From Topomyia yanbarensis (lineage: Eukaryota; Arthropoda; Insecta; Diptera; Culicidae): a DNA stretch of 64,000 nt. Below the pieces are notes generated by a model. It saw only the letters and a program-made list of their open reading frames with translations. It had not been told where the DNA came from and ran no database searches. Positions 13,349 to 25,735 of this stretch are shown here, piece by piece; positions within the stretch are counted from its first letter, which is position 1; each line of letters opens with the position of its first letter. The position numbers were made by a program, and so were the translations under genes. The stretch lies in NCBI RefSeq assembly GCF_030247195.1, contig NC_080672.1:387889037-387953036 (forward strand). The letters run 5' to 3'.

Positions 13349-14030
13349 CAAAATATAAAGGAGTTTGACATTGGTGCTGATTGGGTCTCGGTTTCGAGTT
13401 GGAACTTTATTTATGGTACGATTTTTTATAACCACAATAATACCCCGATTACATTTCGAAGAAATGTATGAGTCAAATAGTTGCAAATGGCTGTACTTTC
13501 AGAATAATTGCAAATAAAACTAAATTTCTTACTCGTTTCATTCATATTTTGGCAGTGGTTAGCTTTTTCCGTGAAGATAATGAAGATTTTGTTGTAAGCT
13601 ACGACTCACTTACGGGTGAAAAAAAAGCAAATTGTATCACTTTGCCAGTTCATGAGCTGAATCATAGGTGTCGCATGACTAATTTTGGTTTTGCCGCAAA
13701 TCGCCAATAGGCTTAACAGAATTCCCAAAATATGAAGGAGTTTAACATTGGTACTGATTGGGTCTCGGTTTCCAGTTGAAACTTTATTTATGGAAAGTAT
13801 TTTTATAACCACCATAATACCCCGATTACATTTCGAAGAAATATATGAACCAAATAGTTTTAAATTACTGAAATTTCAGAAAAAATGCAATTAAAACTAA
13901 ATTTCTTTCTCGTTTTATAGGAAGCTATGACTCACTTGTGAGTGAAAAAAAAACTGTATCACTTTACCAGTTCACGAGCTGAATCATAGGTGTCGCATGA
14001 TTAATTCTAGTTTTACCGCAAATCGCCAAT
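13349..14030 (+). repeat. Tandem duplication of a ~360-bp unit
   Basis: Unit 1 (13349-13709) and unit 2 (13726-14030) share the order CAAAATAT.AAGGAGTTT, a GATTGGGTCTCGGTTT block, an ATACCCCGATTACATTTCG block, a GCTGAATCATAGGTGTCGC block and an end at GCAAATCGCCAAT. Unit 2 lacks about 55 bases in the middle, around the AGTGGTTAGCTTTTTCCG stretch of unit 1. Divergence is moderate, so it is not recent. Frames in it are not conserved between units, which argues against coding. Confidence 0.8.
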
Positions 14031-14234
14031 TAGGTAATACCTTCATGGAAATATTTAAGAGATGGCGCTGCTTCGGTGGTGGCCAACGTAAATTAAAATG
14101 TATGGGAAAAAAATTGAAAGTTGCGGGTTTGGAGAAATTAAGAAATGTTCAGGAGTGTTTCAGTTCTAGATACATAATTTTTACAGTTCTATAATATAAA
14201 ACTAAAAATTTTTAAAACTAGGACTTGCTGTCCC

Positions 14235-14728
14235 TACCCAGTGAGCAATTTTTCTGGCAGAGACCGCTCTGCTAGATTTCTGTAAGTCTTGATTTGGCAG
14301 CCCTGTAAGATTTCTGCGCGTATCCTGTCGGGTTAGTTGAGCTAGGGCGAACTCGGTTTCGCTCGTGTTTTCTGGCAAATTTTGACAGGAACCGAGCAAA
14401 ACCCTGGCATAACTCGGACATAAACTGTGCAAAGATCCTGGCAATTCCTACCTGGTAGAATTTAGCACGAATCGAGCAAAACATCTGACAAAGATGTGGC
14501 AGGAAGCGTGCAGAGATCTTGTCCGTACATTTCTGACTGGATTCTGGATAAAAGTGAGCAGCATCGGTTGGTTTAACCGCTTCTGTCAGAAACGGTTGTT
14601 GCATTTGAGCGAATTCGTTGCCAGAATTCTCGCACAAATCGCGCAAAATGCTCGCAGAAACTCTGCCAGCATCAATTTCGCTTTGCTCAACTTTTGCTAA
14701 CTTTCTGCGTGCCACGCTGACCGGGTAG
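14235..14728. mobile_element. Non-autonomous transposon with short terminal inverted repeats
   Basis: Ends read CTACCCAGTGAGC on the left and, inverted, CTACCCGGTCAGC on the right. The interior repeats words such as TTCTG.CAGA and CGAGCAAAA many times. If TA is the target duplication, the ends become CCC(A/G)GT. A 147-codon minus-strand frame spans it but is built from these repeats and matches no protein I know. Confidence 0.5.
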
Positions 14729-15636
14729 CAGCAGTTTTAGCGGGTGTTCTATTCAGTTTAAAATTCATGTCTCGTCATGCCTTCGGTGTAACTGCATTCA
14801 AATTTCTTTTTCACCAGTTTATCGGGTCTAAGTGTTTGTGCTGAAGACTTTGCACGTATTTAAAACACAGTTCTAAACGTGTTTTAAAATCAGCAACAAA
14901 TAGGACGGCATCGTATAACAGTTTTAAATTTTAAAACAAAACTTCGAATTTTTAAAACAAAACTCTCTGCTGGGGATGTGAATGTTTCAGTTCCAGTTTT
15001 ACTTTGAAACGCCTATACAAGATAAAACGCTCCTGAACGTACCCTTATAGTTGTAAAATACACGGAAAATAAAACAACGTAAAGAATATGTTCTTTCAAC
15101 TAAAATTTAGATACTTTTGATTTTTGCGTCGCTTTCACATTTATTAGTGTTGTTAAAAACAAAACGAGAGATTCGACTCAGTCGAGGTCTTCCATAGAGT
15201 AAGGTACGTTTGAATTGTTTGAATTAGGCAAATTCATTCCGAATTTAAGTGTACTTAACTCAAGGATGAGTATAAAAATCTTTCGATCAATTGTAATTTT
15301 TTCCGTGTTTAAAAGGAAACTATACCTTCAACACGGTTTGCCTTTTTTTTGTACGTTATTCCACGATACCCCGAAATTGAGTAAAAATAACTCAATTTTA
15401 GGTAGTTTTTCGTATGCATGTAAATACACATTTGATACAGAAACAATATGGGAACAGTTTGTAGAAGTTCTTTTAGATACTTATTAATATTTTTTTAAGA
15501 AAAACTGTTTGCGCCCACACATTTTACCCATTTGTTTCCACCAAGAGAAAATTTGAAATTCTTTCTCTTACATCTCTTTGTTTCAGTCGTTTTGACAGCA
15601 GACTTCGCCATTGGACCCCTTGGACACTCAATTCGG
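14729..15636. other. No recognised feature
   Basis: AT-rich DNA with no supported gene or RNA. TTTTAAAAC words recur at 14860-14960, consistent with decayed repeat DNA. Confidence 0.3.
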
Positions 15637-16086
15637 TTCGACAAATTTCCCAACAGCCGTGTAGTCGGCAAATTTAGAAACTGATGTCTCAGTAAAGTGA
15701 GATTTGTTAGCTAATTTTCGGTGAAATATTTTCCGAGTATCAGCTATGAAACGTCACTTGTACTGCTGAGATATCAGCCAAACAATTGTTTACTGAAACT
15801 CAACTCAGAGATGCCAGATTTGAAGATTTTTCTTCATTTTGAAAACATTTGAAATGTTGTGAAGACGTGTTTTTCATTTTAAAGACATTGTTTTCGGATG
15901 TTTGACTGATTTTTGGCGGAATTCTTGCTCAAAATCAATAACCGATTCAGAATCCTGCCCGTTGAAGACAAATGAAGACATTTTGTATTAAATGTACGAA
16001 ATGTACCCCGTATAGTATCCCTGCCAGCTGTTGAGATTTCTGCAAAAGAAGCGAAAAAAGCTGAGATTCGGTAGAAAAAAATAAGT
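15637..16086 (+). repeat. Dispersed repeat, copy 1, split by an insertion
   Basis: The flanks (about 15637-15790 and 16035-16086) match 55050-55313: CGACAAATTTCC...GCCG.GTAGTC at the start, ATATTTTCCGA.TATCAGC in the middle and GCTGAGATTCGGTA followed by A-rich sequence at the end. Between them lies about 240 bases absent from the other copy, starting near AGATGCCAGATTTGAAGA and ending near ATCCCTGCCAGC. These resemble GATGCCA/TGGCATC-type MITE ends, so a nested insertion is likely. Confidence 0.55.
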
Positions 16087-16403
16087 GGGTGCGTCGCAGT
16101 CGGAATGTTTTCTCTCAGAATTTGAGCGCAATTGTAACAACCGTTTCATCCAGTATAGGTGGTTGTATTCGGGCTGGAATTCCAACATAAATCAGCCTAC
16201 ATTCCGTATCTCATTCTGGATTTGTTGTGCTGGGAAGGGGTTATTTTATAGTGCGAACATCTATGTGTCGTTACAAAGTAGCTCTTGTTTCACGTATATT
16301 GCCGCAAGATGTCCATAATATGAATAAGCGCACCCTTTTATATAGGGTAAGAAACAACATAAACTACTCAATTTGCTTTAAGAAAGTTATTGCATTATGC
16401 CTC

Positions 16404-18490
16404 GATAGTGGTACATCGAGGAGACCGAGAGGGCATATGAGCTAGATGTTGTTGGCTCGAATAGAAAAATTGTCGAAAGTAAACAAAAGTTCATTCCGTA
16501 GAGGCAAACTGGCGCTCAGGTGGCGAAATCGTTAGAGTTTAACGGGGTGCTGGAGCGTTGCCAGAAAAATTTTATTTCCCAGATTAAATTTTAACCAGCC
16601 AGAATTCCGGCTTATATCCGGTTGAACTTTTCTGGATTCCGGTAATTAACCGATACCCTTCAGGAATCTTCTGGAATCAAAATAAAATTGGTGACGCTTG
16701 CAAAATGTAAACACAAATGAACACTCCGGATGAACCTATTGTCAATTGACATTTCGACGAGTTTTGATTCGAACCAATAATTGAATACTTTACGCTGACG
16801 TCACAAATGAACTCAAGTGCTCATTTTTGACAGTACGCTTGTACTATTTACATTGACTTAGAAAAAATCTTTGCGATTTGCTTAGAGCGAATCTAGTCGG
16901 CCACAAAACTTTTGTAAGTCCATGTAAACAGTACAAGTGAACTGTCAAGAAAAATGAGGTTAACTGTGTCAGTAAAGAACCTAATAGGGACCTGGGCGGC
17001 CTTTTTATGTTTTGTGTTTTTTTTATACTCTGTACCAGTCCTAGCTAATGTTAAACCTTTACCCTGTGCGCGCTGGCGTGACAGCCTGGCGGGTTGACGT
17101 GGCTTGATTTTTGCTGTGAGCCGTGTTTGCAGACATTGTTCCATAGTTTAATGGCTTTGTTGGTGAACAGAGCTTACAGTGGGGGTCATTGTGTGTCCAT
17201 TTATGGGTTGACTTCGTCCTCGTGCACAGGTTAATTAAATTATTCAATAAATGTAAAATTAGAAACCTATTAGTGGCCGTTTTGTAATAATTATAGTTTT
17301 TAGTAGTAGTGGACAATTGTTATGTGCTAGTCGTATGTCTATATGTGTATGTGTTCGTCTAGGCATTTGTGACAGCTGTGCCAGGGAATGGATGCAGAAT
17401 TGGCGAATATGATGGAATAGTGGCTAATTCTTTTTAGGATTCATTGGTCACTTTTTCTGGCTTTCATTTCGTGTATTCGATTCGATTTATTCAGGAAGAT
17501 CGGATTGGATAAATTAAGGTACAATTAATTTACCGACGTACGCCAATCATGCCTTCCCGGTCAACATAGCATGATGAAATTCTAACTTAAAACTAGAGCT
17601 AAAGTAGTTTAAATGCATGTTACATGTGTTATTTTATTCAACTTTATTAGTCTGTTTTTGTTGTACTTCTATTAGTTTTCTTTTCCACTACTCATGTACA
17701 CCAAAAATCGCATCGGTCAATTTATACGCTTTTAATTAATCTCTTTGCATCTTTTTTCTCTTATTCGACATGTTATGATTCCTTTTATTGCTATGCTAAA
17801 TTCGATTCATACTAACATTCAATAAAACAATTAATTGCATATTCTCTCATATACATACAAACGCTCGTGGCCTGCACGATAATACAAACTTTGTCACAAA
17901 CGCGAACATGAAATTGCAATCATCTACACATAGCTACACCCGCGATCTCGCCATCATTAAAACACTTCGGTAGTTAAGTGAACTTTGTAGCACCTATAAA
18001 CATACAAACGCGGTCTCAAGCAATAACTCATCGCGCATGCGATCATGAATCGGTCACGTTCGGCTTCAGTTGAACCAATCAAAAAAATGACACTCAAATC
18101 CACTACAACACATAAATGGCGACATGGCCGGGATTGGCGACATAACCGGGAACTCTAGTGATACGGAAGAACTTACTTTCTTCTAGCATCTGAGCCGTAC
18201 ACCGATAATTAAGTATCACATTCACGGTCCGCGCGTGATCATCCAAGAACACAAGCGAATATGCGAAAGGCACACAGTTTAAAAAAATAATTTATACACT
18301 GAAAGTGATATACACGTTAGCACACGCGACATACAAACGCACATGCGATCGAAAACATGAACGTATAAACGCTCGAACTGTTCGCGATGATACACGCGAT
18401 CGCGAAGTCTCTACGCCCGCACATATCTGAACCGTACAATTCACATTCACATTCAGAATCACGGCCCGCTGCAATTGGCCTTCAGCAGTG
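16404..18490 (+). repeat. Dispersed repeat family R, copy 1
   Basis: It matches 43192-44440 in the same orientation and the reverse complement of parts of 31605-34330. Shared landmarks include GTGGT.CATCGA.GAGACCG at the start, CCTTTTTTATGTTTTGTG, a GCAGTGGGGGTCATTGTGTG block, ACAAACGCTCGTGGCC, GATCATGAATC and GAGAACTCTAG.GATA near the end. Compared with copy 2 it carries extra DNA at about 16444-16985. There is no coding frame of note. It is probably the non-coding portion of a larger retroelement, but no LTRs or PBS were identified. Confidence 0.6.
16820..16957. mobile_element. Foldback MITE inside repeat R copy 1
   Basis: Inverted arms of about 42 bases share CTCATTTTTGACAGT or its close variant, CTTGTACT.TTTACAT and GACTTA, around a loop of about 55 bases. 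It lies within the DNA that copy 2 of family R lacks, which fits an insertion. Confidence 0.6.
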
Positions 18491-20040
18491 TTTTAGTGGG
18501 TGACATGTCCCGTCTCGTCTGCAATTGTAGTGAGTGATTGGGAGCCCTTCCGAGACCCTACAGCTCCAGTAGGACAACTCTAGAAAAAAATCTTGCATTA
18601 GGTGCCATAAGAATATTTAACAAGATTTTCCAGAAACAGTTCTTGCAAAACACATTAGTGTAGTTCTAAAAATGTAAAAGAAGTCGACATAATGATGAAA
18701 TCAGTAGAAAAGAATAATCCAAATTGAACAGCTTGCCTTGGTGCGTATTGCTTAAAAGCCATAAAGCCTATTAAATCAGTGCTCGACATACACAATATTT
18801 CTTCCAACTACATTGGTTCACAAAATATTGCAAGTGCCTAACAATTTGTTTTCCTTCCAGTGTTAGTTTCTTGTTTTTGCTAACAATGCCGGAAACTCGA
18901 GCCATTCGTTAACTCTCACACACAACAACAAAAAGGAAAATTTAAATGGAAATCTCCAACTAACAATGTGCGCATAACATCAAAAGTTTTGATCGAGAAC
19001 CGTAACCAACCGAAAAAAAACATCAATTTCGAACAACCTTTTCCTATCACGCAAAAACTCAGTCACAAACGATTCGCAACTCCCGCGGCCAAATGATATA
19101 ACAAAAAAAAATACTGCGAATGAAAAACTTGCCCCGTAGTAGATTTTCCACATTTTCCAATCGCGAAAAACCTTCAAACTCATTTTCCCCATGGCGCAGT
19201 TTTTACTTTAACACACAGTTGTTCTCCGCTCGTTTGCTCTGTCTCTCTCTCTTCTCTCCGATTTTTTTTTGTTCCAACCCCTGCCTGAGTGCAACACTTC
19301 GACAACTTTTGCAATTACTTGGCCGGAAGCGAACAACTGTATTTTCGGAGATGAGAATGGAAACAACTCAATTCAAACGACGACGCAACACCTCGCCGCG
19401 CCTGCCATCGTCGGGGTTTTGGTTCTGCCTGCGGTGAAGAAGTTGGTGGTTAGCCGGGCTGGGACTCCGAAACGGGTGCCGTGTAACATGTACAACATTT
19501 TGTGTTCCAGCTTGATGTTCTAACGAATCTAAAGTGGTTCGAGCTCATCCCCTCTTACACATCAGGGTCCATAGCGTGCGCGACCGTCGATGGAAACACT
19601 AGCTGCCATTCGATTGGAATTTGCCACCAACTGGGTGGGAAAAAGGTTGAGAGGAAAGTTGGTGCCCATCGGACGTAACCGGTCCGGCCAGCCGGACGGA
19701 CGAACGGCGGACGTAAAGTGCCAGCGTTGCAAAACAGCAAACTGCACAAAGGGAAAAGTTGCGTTCAGTGCCATAAATGCTGCGGTGCCATCAAAAGTTG
19801 ACCACATAATCGGAACCGGGTGCGGCCGTTTGTCGATCGTTGATCGGTTTTGGTTTTCAGTGCGGGAAAAGTTAGATTGATTTACTGCTCGTTGTGTTTC
19901 CCTTCGTTTTTTTTGTGAGCGAGTCCTACAAATTGCGATGTGATTCGATGGATGGCTTGCGTACCTATTTATAACTTGTGACACTTGATTGCGTTTTGCT
20001 AAATGATGGTTTGTGAAACTACAAGTAATCTTATCTGTCT
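18491..20040. other. GC-richer, unique-looking stretch
   Basis: No gene is recognised. The part 18900-19900 is less repetitive, with a CT-rich tract (19235-19262) and several overlapping 80-140-codon frames on both strands (19120-19523 and 19562-19984), none with a known domain. The base composition would suit a promoter or 5' untranslated region of a host gene outside the window, but this is a guess. Confidence 0.3.
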
Positions 20041-21215
20041 ATAGTTTTAGGAGCAATCAAAGATGTCCCCACAAGGAGATCATTGGCCATTTTTCCAGGC
20101 ACTTCCAGAACCGTCTATGGGGGTCAATGTGGCCAACAAGATTTCAATGGGCTGTTAGTAATCTAGAACTATAAAGGCAAGATGTTTGGCTCCTATTGTA
20201 GCAAAAAAAATCCGTTTTGTATTCATCGCGGTATCGGTTTGAATAGGAATTTTCTCTGTGACCATACTCTTCAACCCGTAACTCCGCAACCAGGAGTCGA
20301 ATTGAAATAAAATTAATTAGCAGTTTTTGGGAACGCAACACCGTTTAGTTGAGACTAAGTTTGGGCAAATCGGTCCAGTCATCACTGAGAAATCAATGTA
20401 ACTGTTATTCTGAATTTGAATACTTTCGCCGGGGCTTCCGGAACCGTCAACGGTGGCCAATGTTGCCAAAGAGTCTTTGAATTACTGTTAGTGACCTAGA
20501 ACTAAAAATCCAAGCAGTTGTGCTCAAATTTTGGGAACATTTTTACCTTTTGGAAAAAAAAAAATCCCCTTTTTACATTCATCGTTATGTCCGCTGAAAT
20601 CGGGGTTTGCTGCGTGTTCGTACTCATTACCCTGTAATCCCGGAACCGGAAGTCAGATCAATTAGAAATTCAATCACAGGCAATGGGAACGCTGTATCTT
20701 TCATTTGAGATCGAGTTTGTAAAAATCGACAAAGAATTCACTGTGAAACAGGTATGACATTAATTTAGGGACTTGGCAAGTTCTTCGGGGTCATCAAGAA
20801 CCGTCATAGGTGACCAACGTGGTCAATGCGACTTCGATGGGTCATTAATGATCTTGGCCCGCAATTTCACGTATTGTTGTACCAGTTTATAGGAGAATTT
20901 GCCGTGTGATCTTCGACCTGTAACTCCGGAACCAGAAGTCGTATTAATAAAAAATCAATGGCGACCGATACGAAGGTTGTACGTTTCATTTGAGACTAAG
21001 TTTGTGCAAATCGGTTGAGCCATCTCTGAGAAAAATCGGTGAGATTGTTTGATACATACACACATATGCCACATACACACACGAACACACATACAAACAT
21101 TTTCCGATTTCGATGAACTAAGTCGAATGGTATAAAAGATTGGGCCCTGCGGGCCTTGGTTAAAAAAGTCGAAATTTCGACCGATTGCATAACCTATATG
21201 AGAAAGGCAAAGTGG
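20041..21215 (+). repeat. Array of three diverged ~300-380-bp units
   Basis: Three successive units (about 20041-20400, 20401-20765, 20766-21060) each run: CTTCC(A/G)GAACCGTC, GG.CAA.GTGGCCAA, a TTAGTGA.CTAGAAC or TTAATGATCTTGG block, GTAA(C/T)(T/C)CCGGAACC.GAAGTC, and ATTTGAGAC.(A/G)AGTTTGTGCAAATCG. The array ends in CACATACACACA-like simple sequence and TATATGAGAAAGGCA. The same words occur at 63461-64000, so this is a dispersed mosquito repeat amplified in tandem. Confidence 0.7.
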
Positions 21216-22240
21216 TTCTTAAATTCGTACAATTCGCTTTATTCATTTACTTTATTTAAGTCGTTTCTTTTAATATTATTCTCTATCCTAATTTTTCAGT
21301 TTATTCATTTCATGGATTTTTATTCGTTTTTTTAGTTTATTCATTTTGAACATATGGTGGATTTAAAATATATGATCATTTAATATTTATAATTTATTTG
21401 TTTCAGCATTCTATTTATTCATTTTGTCCATTTGACTTCATTTCATCTATTTTATTTTTTTCATGCTTCGGATTCATTCCGATCAGTTCATTCATTTGAT
21501 GCATTTTGTTCATATCATTCATTTAATATATTTTATTTACTGTTTTCATTTTGTACAATTCATTATTTTTTTCCAGTTTATAATTTTTATATAGATCTTT
21601 TTCGTTTTAATAATCTGACTAATTTTGTTCAGTCATTCTTTTTATTCATTCCATGCAACATTATTAATTCGACACAAATTAATTTATCCTGTTAGTTTTA
21701 TAACTGTTTTAATGTCGTCTAATTCTTAATCGTTGAATTCATTTTATTCTGTTTAATTTTACTTATTTTTATTAATTTTACCCTATCTATTTATTTTCTT
21801 TACTTGATTCATTTCATTGATTTTATCCACATTATTCATTTCATAGTTTATTTATTTAATTTCTTTTATTTATTTTTATCATTTTTTATTTTATTACTTT
21901 TTCTTATTGTATTCAGTTTTTTCATCTCATTCGTTTTGTATTTTTATTCATCCTAATCGTTTTGTTTATTTTAATCGTTTTATTCGTTTCGTTCACATTT
22001 TTTTCCTTTTTATTGATTTTGTTCAGTCATTCATTTTATTGATTTCATTCAATTTGTTGGGTTGAATCAATTGAATTCATTTTATTAATTTCATAACTAT
22101 TTTTAAATTGTCTAGTTTTTCACTTAGTGAGTGATAACTCTTTTTGCATTTTTTGCTTTAATAATTTTTAAATAGGATTTGTTTTTTTTTGATTTTCTAT
22201 GATTTATTCAATTTATTCAAGGTACTATTCGTGTAGATAT
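21216..22240. repeat. Degenerate T-rich low-complexity tract (TTCATTTTATT-like)
   Basis: About 1 kb in which TTCATTT, TTTTATT and TTTATTCA recur irregularly. It is strongly T-rich on the plus strand. The open frame at 21432-21695 is a Phe/Ser-rich translation of the repeat and is not a gene. It may have grown by slippage from the end of the array at 20041-21215. Confidence 0.75.
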
Positions 22241-22586
22241 CGAAGCTGTGTTTGCCTCATTTCTAGGTGAGAGCTTACTTCGCATGAGTTTTGCAAACTA
22301 AAAAATGATCTAACAGTGATAAACGTAAGAAATTTTTCGTCTCACTGGTAGGTGGGTCAAGTAGGTTCTTTTTTTTTTAAATGTCGTGCATAGTTCGGAA
22401 TTGAACAAAAATTATTTAAAATTTATCCGACTGGTGTGTTAATTTTGCTCAATTTTCCATCGATATATTTCGCCCTTTCTGTGGTTTATCTCTGGAAATA
22501 TGAAGCTTGAGGTCCTGCGATGGGCGTTATTTTCAAGGAGTTTTAACGGAAACTGCCTTGTCAAGTCACCAAACTTTTTATGTGAT

Positions 22587-24458
22587 TACACGGAAAAAAT
22601 CCGTTTATAAATTAATGAACAAAAGATCATGATTTCATGAACTGAACGATCTACGAAAATCGTGACCAAGTTCTTGAAATCCTGAATAATAAACCTCGTT
22701 TTCAAAAAACTATTTGTGTTTCCAAAAAACTAGTTGACGTGTTTGGTTGGGTTACTTTTGTTGTTCCCTGGACATGTTTAGTTTTGTTGTGATTCTTGTT
22801 CATAATTTAAGAATACGCAGCCGCCATTCACATGATGCTTATGATTTGAGGAGCTTATTCGTGATTTTTCTAATTTCTCATCACGTTACCTTGCTATTTT
22901 ATTCATGGGTTTCTATCGGATTTTTCTGCCAGACTGGCCGAATTTGTGATCATGATTTCAGGATCTTAGTTGCGAATTTCATAATTTCTATTCACGTTAT
23001 CGTCATATTTTAGTCATGAGTAGAGTGCTTCATGCTCATGATAGTCACGATTTTTGACATTTTTGTCGACATGTGTGATTCATGTTCATAATTTCGGGAT
23101 CATAGTCACGATTTTCGTAATTTCTGTGCACGTTATCGTGATCTTTTATTCTAGAGCTTACTTTCGAATTTGACACGTAGAGTAATGTGACCCATGTTCA
23201 TGATATTAGCAGTTTTATTCTGTGAAATATATCATGCTCAATGCAGTTTCCTTTTTCTGTCCAGACATCACAATGAACCTTTTCAAATAAATAGCGATAT
23301 TCGAGGTCCTTATAGTTTCTTCTGCTCGTATGTATTACTGGCCAGTAGGAGCTGGACATTTCATGAAAAACTACATAAAACAAAAATGATTCCACGAAAA
23401 GTACTCCAAATTTAGTGAAATAATTCACGTGAAAATTTCAGTACCAATTTGCAAGTTGAAAGTAATTGGAAATATATTCTAAATATTACAAGCACACAAA
23501 ATAGGTCGTAATTCATGAACTAGTTCATGAATCCATGAATGATAGTTAATAATTTTATGAACTATTTGACGAGCCTATTGACGTGACGTGACGTGACTAT
23601 TGTACTATGAATCATGAATCAGTTGGCGAATAATATTTTATGACATCGTGAACTATTTCACGATCACAAATAGTAAGTACTGGCTATTATACTAGGTATC
23701 ACAAAACCAGTTCACGAATACAAAAATAATATTTCATGATTTTGTGAACCAGTTCACGAATACATGAATAATATTTTATGATTTTGTGAACTATTTCACG
23801 AGCACGAATGGTAAGTCGTGGCTATTATACTAGGATTCATGAACTAGTTCACGTATACATGACTAATCTTTTATGATTTTGTGATTTATTTCGCGGGCAA
23901 GCATGGTCGTGACTATTGTACTAGGAATCATGAACCAGTTCATGAATTCATGAAAAAAAATTTCATGATTTTGTGAACTATTTCACGAGCACAGATATTG
24001 GATCTTGAATAATGTATTAGGAATTATGAACCAGTTCCGAATTCATGAATATTTCATGATTTTGTGAACTTTTTCACGAGCACGGATGTTGGATCGTGAA
24101 TAATATATTAACCATGAACCAGTTCACGAGAACTGAATGGATTCATGAATAAAATTCCGAATCATCATGAATTTTGTGAAATAGTTCATGAGAAAATATC
24201 CAGAATGTTTTGATTTTGTGAACTAATGCTCCTAAATGTATGAACAACGTAATGCATGAAATCGTGGCTAAAGTTCACAAAACAAAACCAATATTCCCAC
24301 TAATAAAAGCGTTACGCTGGCGTTACTGAAGGGAAATTGTACATAATTATAAAACACATGCCTTTTGTTCATGGTCCTGTTTTCGTAACGTAAAAACGTG
24401 ATTGTTCCAGAATTCATGGTACTTTATTCACGATTTTGGGAACATTTTTTTCCGTGTA
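22587..24458. mobile_element. 1.87-kb non-coding element made of tandem arrays between TIRs
   Basis: The ends are TACACGGAAAAAAT (22587-22600) and its inverse with one extra T (24444-24458). The interior has two arrays: about three units of ~150 bases at 22800-23210 (each with CATGATTT.(A/G)GGA, CGTTATCGT and TTTTAT.CATG) and seven units of ~90-120 bases at 23515-24200. Strand-symmetric TCATGA and CACGA words dominate. No transposase frame is present. A fragment of the first array recurs at 44850-45010, so parts are dispersed. Confidence 0.6.
23515..24200. repeat. Tandem array of ~90-120-bp units rich in CATGAA/TTCACG
   Basis: Seven imperfect units, each with the order (A/T)T(C/T)ATGAACCAGTTCACGAAT, a TTTCATGATTTTGTGAACTA block, TTTCACGAGCAC and ACTATT.TACTAGGA. 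The third unit is internally duplicated. Units contain overlapping short palindromes (GAACTAGTTC, TCATGA), so each can fold and the array can also pair between units. Confidence 0.75.
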
Positions 24459-25590
24459 CCTTTAAATGAGAAAACAACAAGCTAGCAAGCTGAGCAATCT
24501 GCACGGTAAATTAACTTCCGCGGGGCGTTACATAAATGGATAAAGCCACGTGGATTATGATAGATGTATCTATTCATCTAGAGACAATATGATCTTAGCA
24601 ATATGTACGAAAGTCGCTCGCTATAATTCGAAACGAGCAATTTGAACTCCGAACAGTCGGCCATCGGGAGTATTGCAACACTTCTCTTCAATGATCATTT
24701 CCAAAGTTTGCAGTACAAAGCAAGCGTACAAAAAGTATAAAAGATATACCAAATGAATCTGCAGAAATTCACCGCTAAATGTTAATGACTGGTTGGCATT
24801 TCCACTCTCCCTATCACAGACGTTTCCATAATTGGGTTCAATGCTAAATTGCAAACGACAAGTTTATTATGCGCAATAAATATAGTAAACAAAACGACAA
24901 GGGCTTTTGTTCCATGGGTGGCCCAAAAGAAGATTGGATGAGAGAAGAGTAATACTGGCAAAAAACCGACTACCATATGGGCGGTTCAAACTCGAAAGAG
25001 TAACGCAGAGTACAGCAGTGGATGACTAGGACTAGGAGTGCGATACTTTCGATGGCCCTACATCTTTTGACAGAGTAAAGTTCTAGAGTGTTGAAGTTCA
25101 CCACTCTTTAGGAAAGCAGAAGTAGTACAAAGCTAGTGTCAGACCTTTATGAGACCCCAAGAAGTCACTTTTGGAGGTATTCGTCAATGTAGATTTGTCG
25201 GGAGACGGTTCCAGATTTAATAAAAAAAACTGGCTTATTTTGACACATCTACAGATCGCTTGACACACATAAAACTTTTTGTGTAATTCGACAGCTTCAT
25301 CTTAGGCCAATTCAAAACAATTCCTACTTGAAAGTTTGCTTTTTTAAATACGGTTTTTGATCCAAAGCTTTGAAGCCTTGGCATATTAATATATGCTGTT
25401 ACTTAGTGTAGAATTAGACTTCATCCTTTATGGCTATTATACAACCGCCAGAAGAAACCTAAAACGTTGGCACACCATCGGGAATAGCGAATCAGAAAAG
25501 GTCACTATATGTCACTGATTCACTCAATGTAGAATGGATAAAGGCTACGATGCAAAACCTTAAGGTCCATCCAGGTTGTCTTCGGTACAG
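24459..25590. other. No recognised feature
   Basis: Unassigned DNA. Short minus-strand frames at 24621-24976 have hydrophobic runs but no recognisable family or splice context. Confidence 0.3.
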
Positions 25591-25599
25591 ATCAATACA

Positions 25600-25735
25600 T
25601 TGACCTAGGAACTCCTAGCATGTTGTTAGTTGCCTCTTATGACATGGGAGCAGCTTCCTAGTGGTTCTATTTTTGGCTGAAATAGCGCAAAATAAAATTT
25701 TATCGCGCCGGATACCACACGGTTTACAAATGTCA
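25600..25735 (-). pseudogene. Relic of a LINE leader (region upstream of ORF2)
   Basis: This segment matches the region upstream of ORF2 in the intact LINE (about 38590-38690). The exact 15-mer CCGGATACCACACGG occurs at 25708-25722 and 38675-38689, and a CGCCTC.TA.GACATGG.AGCAG block precedes it in both. Spacing is expanded here by an AT-rich insert. No ORF2 follows, so this is a detached relic of a related element in the same orientation. Confidence 0.5.

Noticed and set aside
14272..14715. 147-codon minus-strand frame
   Set aside because: Lies entirely inside a non-autonomous element and consists of its internal repeats.
19562..19984. 140-codon minus frame overlapping a 96-codon plus frame
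   Set aside because: Neither strand shows a known domain; length is explained by low stop density in GC-richer DNA.
23515..24200. Repeat array considered as a CRISPR-like array
   Set aside because: Units are imperfect, contiguous and lack unique spacers, and the context is eukaryotic transposon DNA.
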